This document shows positions 34,477 through 43,310 of a DNA stretch of 64,000 nucleotides, one piece after another; position 1 is the stretch's first letter; each line of letters begins with the position of its first letter. Source of the DNA: Burkholderia sp. BCC1644 (lineage in GTDB: Bacteria; Pseudomonadota; Gammaproteobacteria; Burkholderiales; Burkholderiaceae); assembly GCF_902833225.1 (NCBI RefSeq), contig NZ_CADFEI010000014.1:62001-126000 (forward strand), written 5' to 3'. Both the position numbers and the translations under genes were made by a program. Below the pieces are notes generated by a model. The model was not told the origin of the DNA. It saw only the letters and a program-made list of their open reading frames with translations, and made no database searches.

Positions 34477-35880
34477 ATGAATGTGCGGATCGCCATCGTT
34501 GGCACCGGCTACGTCGGGCTGGTGAGCGGCGCGTGCCTTGCGGATCTCGGGCATGACGTCATTTGCATCGACAACAATCGCGGCAAGATCGACGCGCTGA
34601 ACGAAGGCCTCATGCCGATCTACGAGCCGGGCCTCGATGCCGTCGTCGCACGCAACGCCGCACGCGGCACGCTGCGCTTCAGCAGCGACCTGGCCGCGAG
34701 CGTGCGCGATCGCGATGCCGTGTTCATCGCGGTCGGCACGCCGACGCTGCCGGGCACCGACCACGCCGACCTGCAGTACGTCGAGGCGGCCGCGCGGGAG
34801 ATCGCGTCGAACCTGACCGGTTTCGCGGTGATCGTCACCAAGTCGACGGTGCCGGTCGGCACCAACCGGATCGTCGGGAAAATCGTCGAGTGCTGCGCAC
34901 CGGACGGCGTCGGCGCGGCGATCGCATCGAATCCGGAGTTCCTGCGCGAAGGGTCGGCGATCGACGACTTCATGCATCCGGATCGCGTCGTGTTCGGCGC
35001 CGAGCATCCGCGCGCGATCGAGATCATGCAGGCGATCTACGCGCCGCTGGAAGCGACGGGCCATCTTGTGCTTGCCACCGAGATCGAGACGGCCGAACTC
35101 GTGAAGTATGCGGCGAATGCCTTTCTCGCCGTGAAGATCAGCTACATCAACGAGATCTCCGACCTGTGCGAAGCGGTCGGCGCCGATGTCGAGCTGGTCG
35201 CGAACGGCATGGGCCTCGACCGCCGCATCGGCGCGTCGTTCCTGAAGGCCGGCCCCGGCTGGGGCGGCTCGTGCTTCCCGAAGGACACGCGCGCACTGAA
35301 GGCGACGGCTTCGCAGCATGCGGTGCCGCTGCGCATCGTCAGTGCGGCGATCGAATCGAATGCGCTGCGCAAGGAACAGATCCTCCGCCGTATCGAGAAC
35401 GCGTGCGGCGGCTCGATCAAGGGCAAGCGCATCGCGGTGCTCGGCCTCACGTTCAAAGGCCAGACCGACGACGTGCGGGAGAGCCCGAGCATCGACGTGA
35501 TCCAGTTGCTCGTCGGTGCGGGCGCGCATATCCGCGCGTATGACCCGGCGCGTCCGCACGAGGCATCGCGGTTGCTGCCACAGGTGTTCATGGAAGGGTC
35601 CGCGGTCGACGCGGTGCGCAGCGCGGACGCCGTCGTCGTGATGACCGAATGGAAAGCGTTCGAGATGCTCGATCTCGCCGACCTGGCCGATCACATGGCC
35701 GACCCCGTGATGCTCGACATGCGCAACCTGTTCAGCGAACAGCTGGCGGTCGACAGCGGCTTTCGCCGTTACGAACGCGTGGGCCGCTCGTGCGGCGAAC
35801 GCACGTCGGCCGATCCGGCGCACGAACGGCCGCATGCCAGCGAGGGCGCCCGGCTGCCACGCAGCCTGCTTCAAGACTGA
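34477..35880 (+). CDS. ugd: UDP-glucose 6-dehydrogenase
   Basis: 467 residues. Oxidises UDP-glucose to UDP-glucuronate with two NAD+. Visible are the Rossmann start MNVRIAIVGTGYVGLVSGACLADLGHD, K210 (AELVKYAANAFLA) and the catalytic C266 (GPGWGGSCFPKDTRAL). The C-terminal UDP-binding domain includes LGLTFKGQTDDVRESPSIDV. The last ~30 residues are a polar extension (ERTSADPAHERPHASEG) beyond the usual end. AGAGGG precedes the ATG. It makes the substrate for the decarboxylase gene at the head of the operon, so UDP-Glc, UDP-Gal, UDP-GlcA and UDP-Xyl can all be formed here. Confidence 0.95.
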   Translation: MNVRIAIVGTGYVGLVSGACLADLGHDVICIDNNRGKIDALNEGLMPIYEPGLDAVVARNAARGTLRFSSDLAASVRDRDAVFIAVGTPTLPGTDHADLQYVEAAAREIASNLTGFAVIVTKSTVPVGTNRIVGKIVECCAPDGVGAAIASNPEFLREGSAIDDFMHPDRVVFGAEHPRAIEIMQAIYAPLEATGHLVLATEIETAELVKYAANAFLAVKISYINEISDLCEAVGADVELVANGMGLDRRIGASFLKAGPGWGGSCFPKDTRALKATASQHAVPLRIVSAAIESNALRKEQILRRIENACGGSIKGKRIAVLGLTFKGQTDDVRESPSIDVIQLLVGAGAHIRAYDPARPHEASRLLPQVFMEGSAVDAVRSADAVVVMTEWKAFEMLDLADLADHMADPVMLDMRNLFSEQLAVDSGFRRYERVGRSCGERTSADPAHERPHASEGARLPRSLLQD

Positions 35881-35906
35881 TGGTCCGACCTTGACGGGAG
35901 AGCACC

Positions 35907-38564
35907 ATGAAGAAGCTGGTTGCGTCGCTTGCCGGCGGCGCTGTGCCGGATGCCGCAGACACGACGGACTCCGAATCAAATAGAACCGACTTGCAGCAAA
36001 CCGGCATCCCGCTCGTCGTGCCGCTGATGGACAGCGGAACCCGGATCGTCTTCCAGATCCTCGCGCTGTGCTGGTTCGTCGCACTGGGGATCTTCTGGCG
36101 CTGGTGGCTGCGCGACGAGCACTATGTCGACGCGTTCCGCTTCGGCGTCAACTGCTTCGTGCTGTTCTGGACCACCTTCATCCCCGGCTACTTCATCTTC
36201 ATCATCCGCTCGGCGGTCGTGCCGAACCCCTCGCTGCCCGTGCCGCGCGACTGGCGCGTCGCGATGGTCGTCACCAAGGCGCCGTCCGAGCCGTTCGACA
36301 TCGTCCGCACGACACTGCTCGCGATGCTCGACCAGACCTACCCGCACGATACCTGGCTCGCCGATGAAGACCCGTCGCGCGAAACGCTCGACTGGTGCCG
36401 CGAGCACGGCGTATTCGTGTCGACGCGGCGCGGCATTGCCGCGTACCACCGGACCAGCTGGCCGCGCCGGACCAGATGCAAGGAAGGCAATCTCGCGTAC
36501 TTCTACGACACGTACGGCTACGACAACTACGATTTCGTGTCGCAGCTCGACGCCGACCACGTGCCGACCCGCACCTATCTCGAGGAGATGCTGCGGCCGT
36601 TCGTCGATCCGGAAATCGGCTACGTGTCGGCGCCGAGCATCTGCGACAGCAACGCGGGCGACAGCTGGAGCGCGCGCGGTCGCGTCAACGTCGAGGGGCC
36701 GCTGCACGGCACGATGCAGGCCGGCTATGCGGGCGGCCTCGCGCCGCTGTGCATCGGCTCGCACTATGCGGTGCGCTGCCGCGCGCTGCGCGAGATCGGA
36801 GGGCTCGGGCCCGAGCTCGCCGAGGATCACTCGACCACGATGATCTTCAATTCGAACGGCTGGCGCGGCATGCACGCGCTGAACGCGATCGCGAACGGCG
36901 AAGGGCCGCGCACGTTCGGTGATCTCGCGACGCAGGAATTCCAGTGGTCCAAGAGCGTGATGATCATCATGCTGCGCTACACGCGCCGCTATTTCGCGGG
37001 CCTGCCGCTGAAGCTGAAGGCGCAGTTCCTGTTTTGCCAGCTGTGGTACCCGCTTTGCGCGCTCGCGATGGCCGGCAGCGTCGTGATTCCGGTCGTCGCG
37101 CTGCTGACCGGCCGCGTCTGGGCGCACGTCGACTACCTCACGTATCTCGCCTACGCGCTGCCGCTCACCGTGCTGATCCTGTGCGTCGTGACCTGGGCCA
37201 CGCATTCGACGCAGTCGTGCCGTCCGCTGAATACGAAGCTGCTGTCCTGGGAAGGGCTTGCGTTCGTGTTCGCGCGCTGGCCGTGGGTCGTGCTCGGTTG
37301 CGTGTCGGCGATACTGGACTGCGTGCGCGGCAAGGAATTCCCGTTCAAGGTCACGCCGAAGGGCGGCACGATCGAACAGGATGCGCCGCTGCGCGTGGTC
37401 GCGCCGTACCTGCTGATCTCGCTGTTCTGCAGCCTGCCCGTCGTCGCTGTCGAGAACCCGCGCAACGCGGCCGGCTTCTATCTGTTCTCGACACTGACGA
37501 GCATCCTCTATCTCGCGATCGCGGCCGTCGTCGCGGTCAATCACGGCCGGGAGCAAGGGCTCGCCGCGTCGACGCTCGGGCAGATGTTCGTCAGCCGCCT
37601 GCCCGTGCGCAACGCGCTGTTCGCCTTCGCGCTCGCGATGCTGCTGACGGGCATCGGGCTGCGCGCGCCGAAGGGCTGGCAGGCGATGATGTGGCGCTCG
37701 GGCGTGCCGGCCGTCGCCATGGCCGCGCCGGCGCCGGGCGAACCGGTCAGGCAGCCCGAACTCGGCGCGTACGATCCCGAACACCGGCTGAGCGCCGATC
37801 CCGTGCTGACGTTCGACCATGTGTTCGTGTCGTGGAACGCGCCCGACCTCGGCGCGCAAATCGGCGACGCATACCGGACCGCGCAGGCCGGCAAGCGCTC
37901 GCTGATGCTGACCATCGAGCCCTGGGCCACCGGCGACACGCGGCAAGGCGCGCTGCTCGCGGATATCGCGCACGGGCGCTACGACGCACGGATCGCGACC
38001 ACCTGCTCGGCGCTCGCGGCCTTGAAGGGCCGCGTGTTCGTGCGCTGGGGCCACGAGATGGAGGCGGACACCGGACGTTACCCGTGGGCCGTCGGCGACG
38101 CATCGGCCTACGTCGACGCATACCGGCGCGTCGTGACCGCGTGCCGCACGATGACCGACCAGATCCGCTTCGTGTGGTCGCCGGCCGGCAACCGGAACCT
38201 CGACGACTATTTCCCCGGCCGCGGCTATGTCGATGAAGTCGGCCTGTCGGTATTCGACTGTCCGCGCTGCGCGATCTGGCCGTCCGGCGGCCACTTCTCC
38301 GCCGCGAGCATCCTGCAGGCCAAATACGCGCGGGTCACCGACTACGGGCTGCCGGTGATGGTCGCGGAGCTTGGCGTCGACGGGTCGAATGCACGCAAGC
38401 GCGAGGAACTCGACGAATTCCAGCGCTCGCTATGGCGCTATCCGCTGCTGAAAGCCGTGGTCTATTTCAATGCGGTCGATACACCCGGCGCGTGGCCGGC
38501 GCACTACGTGCCGGACTGGCGGATCCCGCCGACGTTCCTGCAGACGACGGTCGTCGCCAGGTGA
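35907..38564 (+). CDS. Membrane GT2 polysaccharide synthase fused to a GH26-type glycosidase
   Basis: 885 residues. Two membrane helices (about 48-66 and 80-101) precede a processive family-2 glycosyltransferase domain. Its features are the DED region (153-155), DAD (215-217), ED (306-307) and an acceptor motif QEFQW (343-347) in place of QxxRW. Six or so membrane helices follow (about 375-585). After a short linker, residues 615-885 look like a GH26 glycosidase: RWGHEME (acid/base E717), FVWSPAGN, and VMVAELGVDG (nucleophile E821). Both catalytic glutamates are kept. The synthase would polymerise and extrude a chain, and the fused glycosidase, probably periplasmic, could trim or release it. 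Last gene of the operon. Confidence 0.85.
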   Translation: MKKLVASLAGGAVPDAADTTDSESNRTDLQQTGIPLVVPLMDSGTRIVFQILALCWFVALGIFWRWWLRDEHYVDAFRFGVNCFVLFWTTFIPGYFIFIIRSAVVPNPSLPVPRDWRVAMVVTKAPSEPFDIVRTTLLAMLDQTYPHDTWLADEDPSRETLDWCREHGVFVSTRRGIAAYHRTSWPRRTRCKEGNLAYFYDTYGYDNYDFVSQLDADHVPTRTYLEEMLRPFVDPEIGYVSAPSICDSNAGDSWSARGRVNVEGPLHGTMQAGYAGGLAPLCIGSHYAVRCRALREIGGLGPELAEDHSTTMIFNSNGWRGMHALNAIANGEGPRTFGDLATQEFQWSKSVMIIMLRYTRRYFAGLPLKLKAQFLFCQLWYPLCALAMAGSVVIPVVALLTGRVWAHVDYLTYLAYALPLTVLILCVVTWATHSTQSCRPLNTKLLSWEGLAFVFARWPWVVLGCVSAILDCVRGKEFPFKVTPKGGTIEQDAPLRVVAPYLLISLFCSLPVVAVENPRNAAGFYLFSTLTSILYLAIAAVVAVNHGREQGLAASTLGQMFVSRLPVRNALFAFALAMLLTGIGLRAPKGWQAMMWRSGVPAVAMAAPAPGEPVRQPELGAYDPEHRLSADPVLTFDHVFVSWNAPDLGAQIGDAYRTAQAGKRSLMLTIEPWATGDTRQGALLADIAHGRYDARIATTCSALAALKGRVFVRWGHEMEADTGRYPWAVGDASAYVDAYRRVVTACRTMTDQIRFVWSPAGNRNLDDYFPGRGYVDEVGLSVFDCPRCAIWPSGGHFSAASILQAKYARVTDYGLPVMVAELGVDGSNARKREELDEFQRSLWRYPLLKAVVYFNAVDTPGAWPAHYVPDWRIPPTFLQTTVVAR

Positions 38565-38717
38565 ACGAGAGGCGCCGACTGTCGAGCGGCGCTATGGCAC
38601 GGTCGTGGACATGCCGTGCATTCGCGCCGGCTGGCAATGGCGTGAGCCGGCGGTAACACCCCACTGGCCCACCGGGGCGACGTCGCACATCGCCAGCTTT
38701 CATGCACGCCTGCTCTT

Positions 38718-38746
38718 TTGCCAAAAGTTAGCATATTTGCTAATAT
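38718..38746 (+). promoter_or_regulatory. Promoter of the HigBA-like module (leaderless mRNA predicted)
   Basis: TTGCCA (38718-38723), 17 bases, TAATAT (38741-38746). Transcription should begin at about 38753, which is the A of the toxin ATG, so the mRNA would have no leader. Confidence 0.65.
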
Positions 38747-38748
38747 GC
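38728..38748. promoter_or_regulatory. Nested palindromes over the HigBA-like promoter (operator)
   Basis: GCATATT (38731-38737) mirrors AATATGC (38742-38748), and TTAGC (38728-38732) mirrors GCTAA (38739-38743). They cover the -10 box. The XRE-type antitoxin is the expected ligand. Confidence 0.6.
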
Positions 38749-38752
38749 GCAA

Positions 38753-39082
38753 ATGAACTGGACCGTCAGCTATTACAACGCGCGCATCAAACGTGAAGTG
38801 TTCGCCTTGCCGCCAGGAATTCTTGCCAGCTATCTCAGGCTGCTTGAATTGATGGAGTCGTACGGGGCAGACCTGCGCATGCCGCACTCTCGGGCGATGG
38901 GTGGCGGCCTCTTTGAATTGCGCCCCAAGGGTCGCGAAGGCATCGGGCGCGTTTTCTATTGCATGCACGTCGGCCAGGAAATCGTTGTCCTTCACTCCTT
39001 CGTCAAGAAGACGCAGGAAACCCCGGACAGCGAATTGAAGATCGCCCGGAAACGAATGAAAGAGGTACAAGACAATGGCTAA
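38753..39082 (+). CDS. HigB/RelE-type mRNA interferase toxin (Gp49-like)
   Basis: 109 residues of the phage-derived Gp49/HigB-like toxin family (RelE fold). Family patterns visible are VSYYNARIKREVFALPPGILASY, MPHSRAMGGGLFELRPKGREGIGRVFYC and VLHSFVKKTQETPDSELKIARKRM. Members cleave mRNA at the ribosome. The toxin gene precedes the antitoxin, the usual HigBA order, with an 8-base overlap. The promoter places transcription start at or next to the ATG, so the toxin is probably translated without a ribosome binding site, a way to keep its level low relative to the antitoxin (inference). Confidence 0.9.
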   Translation: MNWTVSYYNARIKREVFALPPGILASYLRLLELMESYGADLRMPHSRAMGGGLFELRPKGREGIGRVFYCMHVGQEIVVLHSFVKKTQETPDSELKIARKRMKEVQDNG

Positions 39083-39410
39083 GGCAGCACGCCCCGCGCA
39101 CGCGCGGGATGACGGATACGCACCGGTTCGGCACACGAAGGCAGACACAAAGCGCTTGCTTGCCGACCCGGACGTGAAGACGGCATATGACGGGCTCGAG
39201 GAAGAATTTTCTGCGCTCGATGCCCTGCTTGCCGCCCGTCGTGACGCAGGCCTTACCCAGGCGCAAGTCGCAGAACGCATGGGCACCACCGCGTCCGCCG
39301 TGTCGCGCCTCGAGGCATCGTTGTCCAGCGACAAGCATTCGCCGTCGTTCTCGACACTGCGCAAATACGCAGCCGCTTGTGGCAAACGGCTTGTGATCTC
39401 GTTTGCCTGA
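39075..39410 (+). CDS. HigA-type XRE antitoxin
   Basis: 111 residues. The C-terminal half is an XRE helix-turn-helix (LLAARRDAGLTQAQVAERMGTTASAVSRLEASL). The N-terminal half (KRLLADPDVKTAYDGLEEEFSALDALL) matches the usual antitoxin region for Gp49-type toxins. It should bind the toxin and repress the promoter through the nested palindromes upstream. It starts 8 bases before the toxin stop. Confidence 0.9.
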   Translation: MAKAARPAHARDDGYAPVRHTKADTKRLLADPDVKTAYDGLEEEFSALDALLAARRDAGLTQAQVAERMGTTASAVSRLEASLSSDKHSPSFSTLRKYAAACGKRLVISFA

Positions 39411-39533
39411 ACACGGCGCAACGTCAATGCTCAGTAGCCGGCTGTCGGTCACGACCGCGATGTCATCGACGCTGCCCTCCATGCCAACCCGCCATGGCGC
39501 GGCGGCAAGCAGCACCCAACGCCGGCTGCGGCA

Positions 39534-40457
39534 TCAGCCGAGCAGTTCCTTCTTCCGCAGATGCACGACATCGCGCATCGGCGGCGCGCCGAACAGCCGG
39601 CTGTATTCACGGCTGAACTGCGACGCGCTTTCGTAACCGACGACGGCGGCCACCGACCCGACGTCGCCGCCCTGCCGCAGCAACAGCCGCCGCGCCTCGT
39701 GCAACCGCAGCTGCTTCTGGTACTGCAGCGGGCTCAGCGTCGTCACGTGCTTGAAATGATGGTGCAGCGACGACACGCTCATGTTGACCGCCTGCGCGAG
39801 CGACTCGACGCGCATCGGCTCCGCGAAGTGATCGCGGATCCATTCGATCGCGCGTGCGATCCGGTGCGTCTGGCTGCCCGCAATGGCCATGTGCCGCAGC
39901 CGCGTGCCCTCCCCGGTCGTCATCAGCCGGTACAGCAGTTCCTTTTCGATCAGCGGCGCGACGACCGGAATGTCGGCAGGCGTATCGAGCAGCCGCAACA
40001 GCCGCAGCGCGGCGTCGAGCAGCGGCGGGGTCAGTTCGGCGAGCGCGATCCCCTCGCCTTCCGGGCCCGCGTCGGGCTCGGGCAGCCGCATCTCGGCCGC
40101 GAGCTCGACGATCCGCTGCGGATCGAGCGTCAGCGACAGGCACAGGTACGGCGCATCCGCCGACGCGCGCGTCACGCGCGAGAGGATCGGCAAGTCGATC
40201 GACGTAATCAGGCAATTGTGCGTGTCGTATTCGTAAGCCTGGCCGGCCACGATCACGCGCTTCGCGCCCTGCGCGGCGATCACGAGCGCGGCACGCGACA
40301 CGCCGCAGCCGAGATCGACCGGACGCGTGTGCCGATGCAGCATCAGGCCCGGCACGGCCGTCGAATGCGAGCCGTCGGCCGGTGCGAAACGGCCGATCAG
40401 CGACGCCAGCTCGCGCCGCCCGGATTCGCGCGACGCCACGATATCGGTCATGTCCAT
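39534..40457 (-). CDS. AraC family regulator, divergent from iorAB-like genes
   Basis: 307 residues. The N-terminal part is the AraC_N type (HTRPVDLGCGVSRAALVIAAQGAKRVIVAGQAYEYDTHNCLITSIDLPI). The C-terminal double HTH reads ESLAQAVNMSVSSLHHHFKHVTTLSPLQYQKQLRLHEARRLL, then VGYESASQFSREYSRLFG. I start at 40457 (MDMTDIVASR), preceded by GAGG at 6 bases, rather than at the frame's first ATG (40589). It is divergent from the molybdenum hydroxylase genes. A 13-bp direct repeat with 21-base period in the shared intergenic region is the probable binding site. Confidence 0.9.
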   Translation of the reverse strand: MDMTDIVASRESGRRELASLIGRFAPADGSHSTAVPGLMLHRHTRPVDLGCGVSRAALVIAAQGAKRVIVAGQAYEYDTHNCLITSIDLPILSRVTRASADAPYLCLSLTLDPQRIVELAAEMRLPEPDAGPEGEGIALAELTPPLLDAALRLLRLLDTPADIPVVAPLIEKELLYRLMTTGEGTRLRHMAIAGSQTHRIARAIEWIRDHFAEPMRVESLAQAVNMSVSSLHHHFKHVTTLSPLQYQKQLRLHEARRLLLRQGGDVGSVAAVVGYESASQFSREYSRLFGAPPMRDVVHLRKKELLG

Positions 40458-40523
40458 GACGCATCCTCGAATGATTTCCCCGTGTCGCGCGAGCATAGCG
40501 AAACGGCCCGCCGCGTGCCGGGG

Positions 40524-40557
40524 ATTTGCAGGATTGTTCAATAAATTTGCAGGATTG
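40524..40557. promoter_or_regulatory. AraC-type operator: 13-bp direct repeat, 21-bp period
   Basis: ATTTGCAGGATTG occurs at 40524-40536 and 40545-40557. Identical half-sites two helical turns apart are the standard AraC-family binding arrangement. The site lies between the AraC gene and the iorA-like gene (181-base gap). Confidence 0.75.
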
Positions 40558-40638
40558 GGTAGACGCAAACTTCGCGTGCTCGCGCACACTGCCCGCTAAC
40601 CGGGCGCATGCCGGGTTTTCCCCACGGAGACATACAAA

Positions 40639-41100
40639 ATGCCTACCTCGTTTGTCCTGAACGGCAAGAACGTCACGCTCGACGCCGATCCGTCGATGCC
40701 CGTCCTCTGGGCGATTCGCGAACACGCGGGACTGACCGGCACGAAGTTCGGCTGCGGCATGGCGCAGTGCGGCGCGTGCACGGTGCATCTCGAAGGCCAG
40801 GCCGTCCGCTCGTGCGTGCTGCCGCTCGCCGCGATCGCGGGCAAGCACATCACGACGATCGAAGGCCTGCAGAGCAAGCCCGCGCACGCCGTGCAGGCCG
40901 CCTGGGTCAAGCTGCAGGTGCCGCAATGCGGCTACTGCCAGTCGGGCCAGATCATGTCGGCCACCGCGCTGCTCGAGCAGAACCCGAAGCCGACCGACGC
41001 GGACATCGACGCCGCGATGAACGGCAACCTGTGCCGCTGTGCGACCTACGCCCGCATCCGGGCCGCGATCCACGACGCCGCCGCGACGCTGGGAGCCTGA
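40639..41100 (+). CDS. Molybdenum hydroxylase small [2Fe-2S] subunit (IorA-like)
   Basis: 153 residues. Two [2Fe-2S] clusters: plant-ferredoxin type at C39, C44, C47 and C59 (FGCGMAQCGACTVH), and the helical-bundle type at C97, C100, C132 and C134 (QCGYCQSGQIM, NLCRCATY). It passes electrons from the molybdenum subunit to the respiratory chain. GGAGACATACAAA precedes the ATG. It is followed after two bases by the large subunit. Isoquinoline 1-oxidoreductase and periplasmic aldehyde oxidoreductases share this layout, so the substrate is open. Confidence 0.92.
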   Translation: MPTSFVLNGKNVTLDADPSMPVLWAIREHAGLTGTKFGCGMAQCGACTVHLEGQAVRSCVLPLAAIAGKHITTIEGLQSKPAHAVQAAWVKLQVPQCGYCQSGQIMSATALLEQNPKPTDADIDAAMNGNLCRCATYARIRAAIHDAAATLGA

Positions 41101-41102
41101 CC

Positions 41103-43310
41103 ATGACGATCGAACTCGACAACACCGGTTCGGTGCGTCCGTCGCGCCGCACGTTCCTGAAGGCCGCGGGGGCCGCCGCGGTCAGCCTGACCATCGGCTT
41201 CGACTTCACCGGCTTCGGCCGACGCGCGCTCGCCGCGAATGCGCCGGCCGCCGGTTTCGCGCCGAACGCATTCCTGCGCATCACGCCCGACGGCACCGTC
41301 ACGGTCATCGCGAAGCACGTCGAACTCGGCCAGGGTGCGTATACGGGCATCGCGACGATCGTCGCCGAGGAGCTCGACGCGAACTGGTCGAACGTGCGCG
41401 TCGAAAGCGCGCCGGCCGATGCGAAGCGCTACGCGAACCTCGCGTTCGGCACGATGCAGGGCACGGGCGGCAGCTCGGCGATGGCGAACTCGTGGCAGCA
41501 ACTGCGCGACGCGGGCGGCAAGGCCCGCGCGATGCTGGTGTCGGCCGCCGCAGCCCGCTGGAAGGTGCCGGCCGGCGAGCTGACGACCGCCAACGGCGTC
41601 GTCACGCACGCGAAGAGCGGCAAGACCGCGTCTTACGGCTCACTCGTCGCCGATGCGTCGAAGCTGCCCGTGCCGGACAAGGTCACGCTGAAGCAGCCGG
41701 CCGATTTCAAGCTGATCGGGCACCGGATCCCGCGTGTCGACGCGTCGGCGAAATCGAACGGCACCGCGCATTTCACGCTCGATACGACCTTCCCCGGCAT
41801 GCGCGTCGCGCTGCTGCAGCGCCCGCCGCGCTTCGGCGCCAAGGTGAAATCATTCGACGCGACGGCCGCGAAGGCCGTACCGGGCGTCGTGTCGGTCGTG
41901 CAGGTGCCGGGCGGCGTGGCAGTCGTCGCGACGGGCTTCTGGGCCGCGAAACAGGGCCGCGACGCGCTGAAGGTCGAATGGGACGAAACGAACGCGGAAA
42001 AGCGCGGCTCGGACGAGATCATGCGCGAATACCGGCAGCTCGCCGACAAGCCGGGCACGTCGGCGCGCAAGGACGGCGATGCCGATGCGGCGATCGCGGG
42101 CGCGGCGCGCAAGATCAGCGCGTCGTACGAATTTCCGTATCTCGCGCACGCGCCGATGGAGCCGCTCGACGCGGTCGTCAAGCTGACGGCAAGCAGTTGC
42201 GAAATCTGGGCCGGCGACCAGTTCCAGACCGTCGACCAGGCCAACGCGGCCAGGACGGCAGGGCTGACGCCCGAGCAGGTGCAGATTCACACGCTGTATG
42301 CGGGCGGCAGCTTCGGCCGGCGCGCGAACGCGTGGTCGGACTACGTGGTCGAGGCCGTGTCGATCGCGAAGGCGCTCGGCGCGGACGGCAAGCCCGTCAA
42401 GCTGCAGTGGACGCGCGAGGACGACATCCAGGGCGGCTTCTACCGGCCGATGTACTTCCACAAGCTCGACGCGGGCCTGACCGCCGACGGCAAGCTGGTC
42501 GGCTGGCGCCACCGGATCGTCGGCCAGTCGATCCTCGCCGGCACGCCGTTCGAGGCGTTCATGGTCAAGAACGGCGTCGACGCGACGTCGGTCGAGGGCG
42601 CGGCGAACCTGCCGTACGCGGTGCCGAACGTGTCGGTCGAGCTCACCACCGCGAAGACGGGCGTGCCCGTGCTGTGGTGGCGCGTGGTCGGCAGTTCGCA
42701 CACGGCCTACGCGGTGGAGGCGTTCATCGACGAAGCCGCGCACACGGCGGGCAAGGATCCGTACGCGTTCCGGCGCGACCTGCTCGAGAAGGAGCCCCGG
42801 ATGCGCGCGGTACTGGACCTCGCCGCGCAGAAGGCCGGCTGGGATCCGGCCAAGCCGCTGCCGAAGGGCCGCGGGCGCGGGATCGCGGTCGCCGAGGCAT
42901 TCAAGAGCTATGTCGCGCAGGTGGCCGAGGTGTCGGTCGACGCGGACGGCAAGGTGAAGGTCGAGCGCGTGGTGTGCGCGGTCGATTGCGGGATCGCGAT
43001 CAATCCCGACATCGTCGCCGCGCAGATGGAAGGCGGCATCGGCTTCGGGCTCGGCGCGGTGATGCACAGCGCGATCACGCTGAAGGACGGCCAGGTCGAG
43101 CAGCGCAACTTCGACGGCTACCACGTGTTGCGGATGGCCGAAATGCCGAAGGTCGAAGTGCATATCGTGCCGTCGGCCGAGGCGCCGACCGGCGTCGGCG
43201 AGCCGGGCGTCGCGCCGGTCGGGCCGGCCGTGGCGAACGCGATCTTCGCGGCGACGGGCAAGCGGCACTACGTGCTGCCGTTCGATTCGGCGGATGGCGC
43301 GAAGGCCTGA
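41103..43310 (+). CDS. Molybdenum hydroxylase large subunit with Tat signal (IorB-like)
   Basis: 735 residues, molybdopterin-cytosine-dinucleotide-binding subunit of the xanthine dehydrogenase superfamily, single-chain IorB type. A twin-arginine signal (RPSRRTFLKAAGAAAVSLT) predicts export, folded, with its small subunit. Cofactor-region motifs are HVELGQGAYTGIATIVAEEL, GTGGSSAM, GGSFGRR, and the terminal GEPGVAPVGPAVANAIFAATG with the catalytic Glu. It hydroxylates an N-heterocycle or oxidises an aldehyde in the periplasm. The frame is open far upstream across iorA, but the start is fixed by the Tat motif. Probably regulated by the divergent AraC protein. Confidence 0.92.
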   Translation: MTIELDNTGSVRPSRRTFLKAAGAAAVSLTIGFDFTGFGRRALAANAPAAGFAPNAFLRITPDGTVTVIAKHVELGQGAYTGIATIVAEELDANWSNVRVESAPADAKRYANLAFGTMQGTGGSSAMANSWQQLRDAGGKARAMLVSAAAARWKVPAGELTTANGVVTHAKSGKTASYGSLVADASKLPVPDKVTLKQPADFKLIGHRIPRVDASAKSNGTAHFTLDTTFPGMRVALLQRPPRFGAKVKSFDATAAKAVPGVVSVVQVPGGVAVVATGFWAAKQGRDALKVEWDETNAEKRGSDEIMREYRQLADKPGTSARKDGDADAAIAGAARKISASYEFPYLAHAPMEPLDAVVKLTASSCEIWAGDQFQTVDQANAARTAGLTPEQVQIHTLYAGGSFGRRANAWSDYVVEAVSIAKALGADGKPVKLQWTREDDIQGGFYRPMYFHKLDAGLTADGKLVGWRHRIVGQSILAGTPFEAFMVKNGVDATSVEGAANLPYAVPNVSVELTTAKTGVPVLWWRVVGSSHTAYAVEAFIDEAAHTAGKDPYAFRRDLLEKEPRMRAVLDLAAQKAGWDPAKPLPKGRGRGIAVAEAFKSYVAQVAEVSVDADGKVKVERVVCAVDCGIAINPDIVAAQMEGGIGFGLGAVMHSAITLKDGQVEQRNFDGYHVLRMAEMPKVEVHIVPSAEAPTGVGEPGVAPVGPAVANAIFAATGKRHYVLPFDSADGAKA

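Noticed and set aside
40608..41102. An N-terminal extension of the molybdenum hydroxylase large subunit, open across iorA
   Set aside because: The twin-arginine signal at 41103 onwards must be N-terminal, and the upstream part reads as an Arg-rich shadow of the small subunit.
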